Both the position numbers and the translations under genes were made by a program. A DNA stretch of 60,000 nt, taken from Apostichopus japonicus (Eukaryota; Echinodermata; Holothuroidea; Aspidochirotida; Stichopodidae). Shown here one piece after another: positions 47,401-56,400 of the stretch (position 1 is its first letter; every line of letters starts with the position of its first letter). Below the pieces are notes generated by a model. That model did not search any database. It was given only the letters and a program-made list of their open reading frames with translations, and was not told where the DNA came from. Where the stretch lies: assembly GCF_037975245.1 (NCBI RefSeq), contig NC_092564.1, positions 8,159,984-8,219,983 on the forward strand. The letters run 5' to 3'.

Positions 47401-50400
47401 GTATTTAAAATACTGACATGCTGATCCATAAAGTGATTACAATAAAATAGATGGATTGTTTATCGACTAGAAACGTGAACACAATGATCATTAAATGATA
47501 AACCGTCCTCCGAAATGTGAGAACCATGAACTAACCGTATTGTCCGGTTTTCCTGGTTTCCAGTTGGTGTAGGTGACCGCATACTGGTCTGTCCACATGT
47601 ACTGACCATCGACAGCCAGGTCGGACAAACCAATCCAAACGTCCACTGAGAGGAACTTGAGCAGCGAGGAGAAGAACACTGACCAATGAAAGAAACAATA
47701 GACATTCAAGTATGACCATGCTGTTGTAAAATATGGACAAATTTATGCATTTGTTTTGGAACAAACCATTTACTAATCAAAATGAATAGAAGACTTTTAG
47801 ATAATATCTTACTTTGCACAGAATTTAGTAGAAATGACACAAAAAATAAGATATCATTAATATTATATTATGGCACTTACATGAGTGTAAATGAAAAGTG
47901 ATTAGAAATATATTGGCCACAAATTAAAAAGTATGATAAATTTAAATTTAAATAAAAAAACATTTCCAAACAATTAAAATGATTTACATATAAGGTTACC
48001 ATCCTCTGAATTTCATAATTATATTAATTCACTGTGTATTAAGCTGTGTTAAAAAGGTGGCGATAATTTCTAGAATTTGTTTTTGACAATAAAGATGATC
48101 TCTTACTATCTTTATAACTTGCTCTATAACCTTCACTTGGCTAAAATGCCTACAAGGAAGAAACAAACACTGGATCAACATCAGAGGTAATCACCAGTTA
48201 TGTGTTTTTACTGAGATTTCAGTAAGTGCAGAAGAAATCACTGAGGAGACATTTCACAGCAACATAAAGTACCATTAAAGAGTCATTTACATCAGGTACT
48301 ATATATCATTCAACTGCTGATGACACTTTTCAGTCTTTAACAGCCAGTCCTACAACATCTGCTGAAACATCATCCGAAGGACCAAATTCTACTGTGATGA
48401 CACCGGAAGAAAAAGCAGCGTTTTTCTAAGGTTACTTTGATTGAATTGAAGTCTTATTTTGCTAGCTTTGACTCAATGAGCTGCTTGAAGTAAACATGCA
48501 AGTCATTGTACCAACTCTCTGTTGAAAGAGGCAAAGACAATAATGTATCTGGCCTCACCTTGTTCCTCATGTGAATGAATTGTTGCCAGGTTACCAATCT
48601 CCCCAGCCTCTGTCAAGGCGTTTATGCATCGTGACTTGGCTGTCTGCCAGTCATAGCGGTCGGCAGCCTCTGATCCCCCCACGTAATAACACCTGCCACT
48701 GTGAAAGTACCAGTCGTCCGGGCAACCACCACCAGCTGGTGCAGAAGATGGTGTTGGTATTGGTTGAACAGTACCCTCTGGTCTCTTACAGATGAATGGA
48801 GCGGCAAAACCACAGTTTTTATCTTGCCACTTATTTCCTTAAGTAGAGTTGTTGAAAGCAAAGAGTAAATAATAGTTTGCTTCATGTTTGTTTGCTATTG
48901 CATACAATAAACAAGAAAACACTGTTGAAGTGGTGCAGAAGTAATGTTGACATAACTTGCAATGCTTCGGTTTCTATTCATGTCATCTGTCTATAAGTAG
49001 TATTGAAAGTTTCGGACACCGAGTGCTGAGGATTTCACCAAAGTTTTAAGAATTATGCCTCAAGGCATACACAATGTTGACTGCATTAAACAAAAACAAA
49101 AATTCTTAACTCCCTAAAGTAAGTATTCAGTATTGATAGTAAAAAAAGGATATCTTTCTCGATTAATTAAATATCATTAATGAACCTAACTAACAAACTT
49201 TGTCTCCATTGGATCCCTTACCTGTTGTTACATCAATTTCCACACACGATTCTTCTCCATTCTGGTTGTTTGGTTGGCCTGTCTTCCAGTTAACATAGCT
49301 GTATGGCTGGCCATCGGTCCATCTGTGAAATAAATTAAACCTGAATTTTACTAAAATAGTTCCACTGGGGTTTACTTGAAACTCATTACAGAGCTGATAT
49401 TACTTTTGACACCCTCTGATGATGATAAACTTTAAAATGCCAACAAAGAAACCACTGGTGAACAGAATTCAGTTGGGTGCACCCAGCTGTTAGACAGCTG
49501 TGCAATATAGCTGTTGTGGTTGCCTATCTGTCTTCTTTAAATAATATTAAATATATGTATGTATATTAGATCCTCCTGCAAGCAGGAACTCGCGAAGAAG
49601 CCATCATTGGCTTATCAAAGCCGCAAGCTGACTGAAGTCAGTCTCTTACATTCATATTTAACGTCCATGATTATGAATTGTTAATTGTCAACAACTCTGT
49701 AACTGGACGACATACATTAATCTGGGAGTGACTCGAACCGGGGACCTTATGATTGAAAGGTCCCTTTGGGGCAATTCGGGGAAATATTCGGGGCAATTTG
49801 GGGTATTCAGGGCAATATTCGGGGAAATTCGGGGAAAATATACCCTTTGGGGCAATTCATACATCTATAAATATTCCCTCCACTTTGAAAGGGTTGGTAT
49901 TTCTTCTCCAGTTTCCTCAAAGAGATTTCCATCGCACTTGTAATAGAAATTGACTGTTTACAACATTTCGGAAAAACAAAACTATGTATCCCTTTATTAT
50001 TTAAATTTTTTAATTCATTTCCTAGATATCACTGTAAATACATTACCAATACCATTACGTATCAGTTGTGGCTAAAATCAGTTTATATTCTTGGAGTCAT
50101 GTAAGAACATCTACATAAAAAAACCATACAGCTAAGTGTAGGCTGGTAACATTTTGGACCCTGGACCTTAGACCCTGGAAAATTTTACAGCCAGCAAAAT
50201 AATTTTTTGGTGGAATGGGCTTCTGACATATTCCATCTTGTTAACAAAAAAATCACCTTCAGACAATCCCAACTCTCTAGTACTAAGGTAGATATTGTTG
50301 TAAATAATTTGTTACAATTTTTCTTCCACTCATTTTTGTACTTTGAGCTTTTCAATATCATATCAGAAAGCTAAATTCAACACATGTGGGACTTAGCAAC

Positions 50401-53400
50401 AACATTTTACGAACAAAAGCTAACTTTTATCGGGTGTTTCAAGCAAGAAAATTATTTGGATGTAAGTTTCTAAATTGTGGGACAACTTACTCAAAAGTTC
50501 CAGTGGTGCTTTCTCTTAGTCCAATCCAGTATGAGGCGACTGACGGGTTAACCTTTGAAAAAAATGAAATAATAATGTGACTAGTTTTGATGTAGAAACA
50601 TTAAAAATTCTGGAATTGTTGTTTGACACCTTTTTTGTTGCTGACAAACCTACACATGATTTATTCACCCCTCCATACAGACAAACCTACACATACTGTT
50701 TTCACCCTCCAAACAGACAAACCCTACACATTCTTCATTCCCCCTAAATACAGGCAAATGCCAAACATAATGTATTAGGTACAAGAGTAAGTAAGGGCAT
50801 GACACAGCTAGAGTATCGATAAAAAATGACCTAGTTTCTTGCCAGTGGGAAAACTGGGGAAAAAAATGCTTGAACAAAGAAACAATTGAAAACATTGAAC
50901 CAGATGTTCATGATTACAACTTACAAGTCCACGGAGGATCTGAGCTTCGTAGCTGCTCGTGACAGAGACGAGATAGCCACCATTCTGCCGGCACCAGTTG
51001 TTAGCACCATCCCATGAGTTGAGACCTTCACCGGTGGGAGACGAGGCATAGTAACAGTAAGGTGGGCCGGACTTCCACTCTCTATCTGAGACACAATCTG
51101 GCACTGCGGGGGGACAAGTCTGATGTTAATTATTTATTCCTGTCGTACTGGGCCATTTTCGGGGACAGGTGCCCAGGAGGGGTTTGGTAAAATGTGGGAC
51201 AAAGGAAATGCTGCCTTCTATCACTAATGAAAGCGAGATGCTGATCTTATTGTAATGTTAGTCTATCTATTAAAACACTGGGTTAAAAGTGCCTGTCTAT
51301 CAAAACCAGTTTTTTTGGGAGTTTTTCATGCAGGAGACATTTTCATTTTACATTTTAATAATCTAATAAAATTTGCAAACACCTTGTATAATTTGTATAA
51401 TTGCAGATTTATGACTTTGTTCGATATTTTTCTCCAGTTTTTACATAGTTTGGCCTGTTAAATTAAATCATGGAACACCACCTTCCCTTCACCCTTTTTC
51501 ACAGATTCTTCTCACTCAGTGTTATGTAGGCTACCACAGAGAGGAATGATGTAATTGTAGGGTAACATTTTTCATGAAACTATTATAAGCACTAATAGCT
51601 TTTGTGGCTCTTTTGACCACATGATGATCCACATCGTTTAAAATATTCACAAAAAACTGGGTATTCCTCATTCAGTTAACAGATCTCCTATTGAGTGAGC
51701 AGAATACAAAAATATCAGGTCGGTCACATAAACAAAAACTTTTTTTCTTTTTTATGCCTTAAGTCCTTTTCCTGGTGCGATGTCAGTGGACTTATAAGTA
51801 TTGAGATTACATTTTTCAGATATGTAATTATCTTTAGTGATGGTAGAGCAGATTACCACAAGACTGTGGTCAATTAAGCATAAAATGCAGCAATGGACAC
51901 AGATCTGTGCTCTATGGTTGACTTTCAAGAGCTTTACGACTACTAAATCTACAGAAAGGTAAATATAAAAATTTAAAAAAATAAATTTAAAGAAAAAAAA
52001 TAAATATAAACAGTTCTTACAGGCAGGAGGTGCAGGAGTATCGACTTGAAAATCTAAACAGAAAAACAAACAAAAAAAGAGTTTAAGTGAATGCTAGAGC
52101 AATAAAATTGCAAATGAAGATTAACTTAAAAATAAGAAAAAATGCAGTACTTTCTTACAAAGGCTTGCTTCTTGGCAAGAAAAAGTTTCAGACTACTCAA
52201 GCTAAGGGTGTAAATCATGACTTCTGTTGCAAGCACCAGACACTCCCTGCCTAGCGAGGACATTAGTATAAATTGGTATGAACCTGTATCTAAATCGAAG
52301 TCAGAGGCCTGCCTGTTGCTCTCAACCTAGTAGAACAATGATAAACCTCTGTGGCTATTGTAAAATGTTTGTGCGAGGACATTAGTATAAATTGGTATGA
52401 ACGAGCGAGGACATTAGTATAAATTGGTATGAACCTGTATTTACATCGAAGTCAGAGACCAGCCTGTTGCTCTCAACCTAGTAGAACAATGATAAACCTC
52501 TGTGGCTATTGTAAAATATTTGTGCTTTCTGTTGTAAGCTTGTCTATGATGAGGGTTATTAGACACACCGATTGAAATTTACCCAAAACTCGCATAACTA
52601 ATTTCCGTCTCAATCGTATGACTTCTATTTATATTTGTTCAGTGTGTGGTACTCTTACACCAGATTCCTGTTAATGTTGAATAGATGGAGTTCATGAATA
52701 GTTGCCATAGTAACATACAGAAGATTTTACCAGCAGGTTATGACTGAACAGACTAACAATAGCACGCCAATATACATGGTTACTCCCTGAGCAACTAATA
52801 ATTTTAAAAAAATCTTACTTTTTGGTCGTTCGCATATGTAGTTTTCATAGTTATAACAGAGGGCATCATTCCAAGCGTGTCCATCAAAGAACATTACTGC
52901 ACATTCTTCAATAGAATCATAATCGTTTGGTTCCCCTACGTGCCAGTTAGTGTAGGTAAGAGGTGTGCCATCCGTCCAGTACCAGTCTGAATATATTTAT
53001 AAAAGCATATATGAGGGCTAATATCAGCCAAAAACACCAGCATTGTGCTGTTTACCTCGTGAATAGTTTTGAAAAAATGTCTTTGTTGCAACAATAATAA
53101 CACTGTCAATAATGCACACCAAGTGTTTCTCATGACAAATTTCTCACAAAAATTCAATAATTATGATATTTCGACAAGTAACTAACTAATAGTTATCGAT
53201 GAGATATGTACTATAGATAAGCACACTAACTAATGAACAAGACACTGAATAGTGAAAGAAAACTCTATTAGAAGAAACACTGACTGGTGAATGAAACACT
53301 AACTAGTGGAAAAAAACATTAACTAGCGAAACCACGATCAAGAAGAACGGCAAAAAGACAGAGGACAAAATTATTTTACAGCGTTACTGTCTGAAAGAGA

Positions 53401-56400
53401 AACTTAGTAAGGAAATTGATGTAAATCTTGTAATGATATTCCAACAGAACAATCTTTACAAAATAATACTGAAGAAAAAAAGTACTAAATATAAATAAGA
53501 AAACAATAATTGATGAAAGAAACACCAACTAGGGAACAAAACACTAACTATTGATACCACAAAATGATGATGAAAAGGGTAGAGAGCAAACAAATTGATG
53601 AAACCCAACTATTATAAAAGCATATCTTTGGAAAGAGAAAATCACAGTTATGTAATTGATTCAAAATCCTGTCATGAAATTCAAAGTTTCAAAAAAACAC
53701 AGTCCTTACTTCCTTCATCATTTTGATCTGTAAGTCCAAACCAGTACCCGCCATTATCGCCAGGAAACCTGAAAAAATCAAATGACACACATTTAGCTGA
53801 AAGAAAGAGGCTGTGAGATGTTGGAAGGAGGGGAGGGAAGAAAGGTGATGGAAAGCTTGGTGAATTGATCCCCTTCCCCCCCCAAACCCTCCTCCCTCTT
53901 GATAAATTAATCATACTTACGCTAGATCCTGGTGTTTGGATGTCAAATGTGATGAATGCAAGATAAATAAGAAAAAAGATAAAAGATGTTTGAAGAATTT
54001 TTTGAAGAATTTCATCTCAAGTGTAACTAGCATGTATGACAGAGGGAGTGAAGAGAAGGGAGATGGGTTGTGGGAGGGAGTGGGTGTGGGGGGAGGGGTG
54101 GGTAACTGAATAGGGTGTAATCCAAAATAAAATAGAAATAGCTTGAATATAATAACACTCACAGAGCATTGTATCGGCTAACCAGGTACTGTTCTTCTGC
54201 AGGATTTGAAAAGCTAGCAAGATGGGCACCAATGTTTCCACATTCCACATCTGCCGTATAATGACTAGCGATATTGTCTGCACCACTTCTTATCTTCAAC
54301 ACAAGAGGAAGAGGAAGACTGGTCAGAACACAAATATTTTATGACATTTGATGAAAGGTTTCTCTTTTGCCATGCAAGCATTTTATCACATTTTGTTGAA
54401 TTTGGGAAAAGGAGCTTTATGACTCTGAATGCCTTAATACATTACAATGAGGGATATGTCCAATGCCTCTATAAAGACATCCCTGGATATACCACATGCC
54501 TCAATACATACAATGAGGGATATGTCCCATGCCTCTATAAAGACATCAATGGATATACCACATGCCTCAATACATACAATGAGGGATATGTCCCATGCCT
54601 CTATAGAGACATCAATGGATATACCACATGCCTCAATACATACAATGAGGGATATGTCCCATGCCTCTATAGAGACATCAATGGATATAACACGATACAT
54701 ACAATGAGGGATATGTCCCATGCCTCTATAGAGACATCCCTGGATATACCACATGCCTCAATACATACAATGAGGGATATGTCCCATGCCTCTATAGAGA
54801 CATCAATGGATATAACACGATACATACAATGAGGGATATGTCCCATGCCTCTATAGAGACATCCCTGGATATACCACATGCCTCAATACATATAATGAGA
54901 GATATGTCCAATGCCTCTATAAAGACATCCCTGGATATACCACATGCCTCAATACATACAATGAGGGATATGTCCCATGCCTCTATAGAGACATCCCTGG
55001 ATATAACTCATGCCTCAATAATAATCACTGGATACAAAACATGCCTTAACAATACATCCCTAGATATATCTCACATGCCTCAATAATACATCACAGGATA
55101 TATAATATAATAATCATAATAATGTTCGATTTATTTAGAGCTTTATACCAGCGATAGGTCTCAAAGCGCTTTACAGACGTTATATTACCCCTGGTCAATG
55201 ATAACCTGTCCCAGAGACAATCCCTCCAGTCGGCAGCAGTTATATACTGCGCCCAATGACAAGTTACCTCACAGGTACCCATGTAACCCCTGGGTGGAGA
55301 GAGGCAAGTGAGATAAAGCATCTTGCCCAAGGACACAACGTAATAAACTAGGCAGGAATCGAACCAGCAATCCTTGGATCACGAGTCCGACGCCTTAGCC
55401 AATTGGCCACCACACTCTCACAAATATCACATGCTCCAATAAATACATCCCTGGATATATCACATGCCTCAATAATACATCCCCAGATATGTCCCAAGTC
55501 TCTATAAATACATCCCTGGATAAAACACATGCCTCTATAAATACATCCCTGGATGTAACACATGCCTCTACAAATACATCCCTGGATATAACATGTCTCA
55601 ATAAATAAATCCCTGGATATATCCCATGCCTCTTAAAGACATCCCTGGATATAGACCATGCCTCTATCACTCCATCAGTGGATTCGCCACTCACCAAGAA
55701 ACAGCTGCTGCCATAACCGTACCATCCGTCTTCACATCCACTATCGGAGGGCAGTGTGGGCACTGGTGTTATGTACGGGGGCAGTGTTGCACCATCGCTG
55801 GGTTTCTCACATACATAGGGTAGTGCTGTATAACAGGGGGCGTCTGTCCAACGACCACTGAGAGACATTGATCCAGAGTACATGGCAACACACTTACCGG
55901 TCTTATCATCTGCAATTTAGACAATTTAACACTGTTACATTACAACCATCAAGTCATCATGGGATGGAATGAGTAAACAGACCAGGCTATACCGGCAATC
56001 AAAGCAGATTTTAATTTACTGAGCAGAAAGACTTGACTAATCTTCTAATTTTTTGTTTGTTTTTGATCTACATACTTCATCTTCTCATGCAATATTTCTA
56101 TTGTTTATACTAAGTAAGTTACTTGCACCAATCATTAACCTGTTTATCCAATCACATATACCTTGGCTGTAATTTCTTTGTACTTTTTTTCTAGCTGTTC
56201 TCATCAAATAAAATATAAATGAGATGAACACAACTCTCTCCAGTTATTGAATACTTTTCACTTCAAACAAGGTTTGACGTTGTGAATGTAACTATTTACT
56301 TGGTTGTCCAGGTCCCCAGTTGACATAGGTAGGGACAGATCCATCCACAAACTGATAATATCCCGGCGTCTCTATATCGCTGAGGCCAGTCCAGTACATG

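Larger units (their letters stand above)
49323..50490 (-). other. Lectin intron between exons 12 and 13
   Basis: 1.17 kb. It contains the truncated SINE (49553-49763) and the ggggcaatt tandem (49762-49870). The remainder is AT-rich with nothing I can name. Confidence 0.7.

Noticed and set aside
54341-54832. 163-codon plus-strand frame (and 106- and 86-codon companions on both strands)
   Set aside because: They are made entirely of the 66-bp minisatellite, whose length is a multiple of three; this explains the open frames.
55395-55883. 162-codon minus frame reading through exon 6
   Set aside because: Only its first part (55695-55883) is the lectin exon; the rest runs through the donor into the minisatellite.
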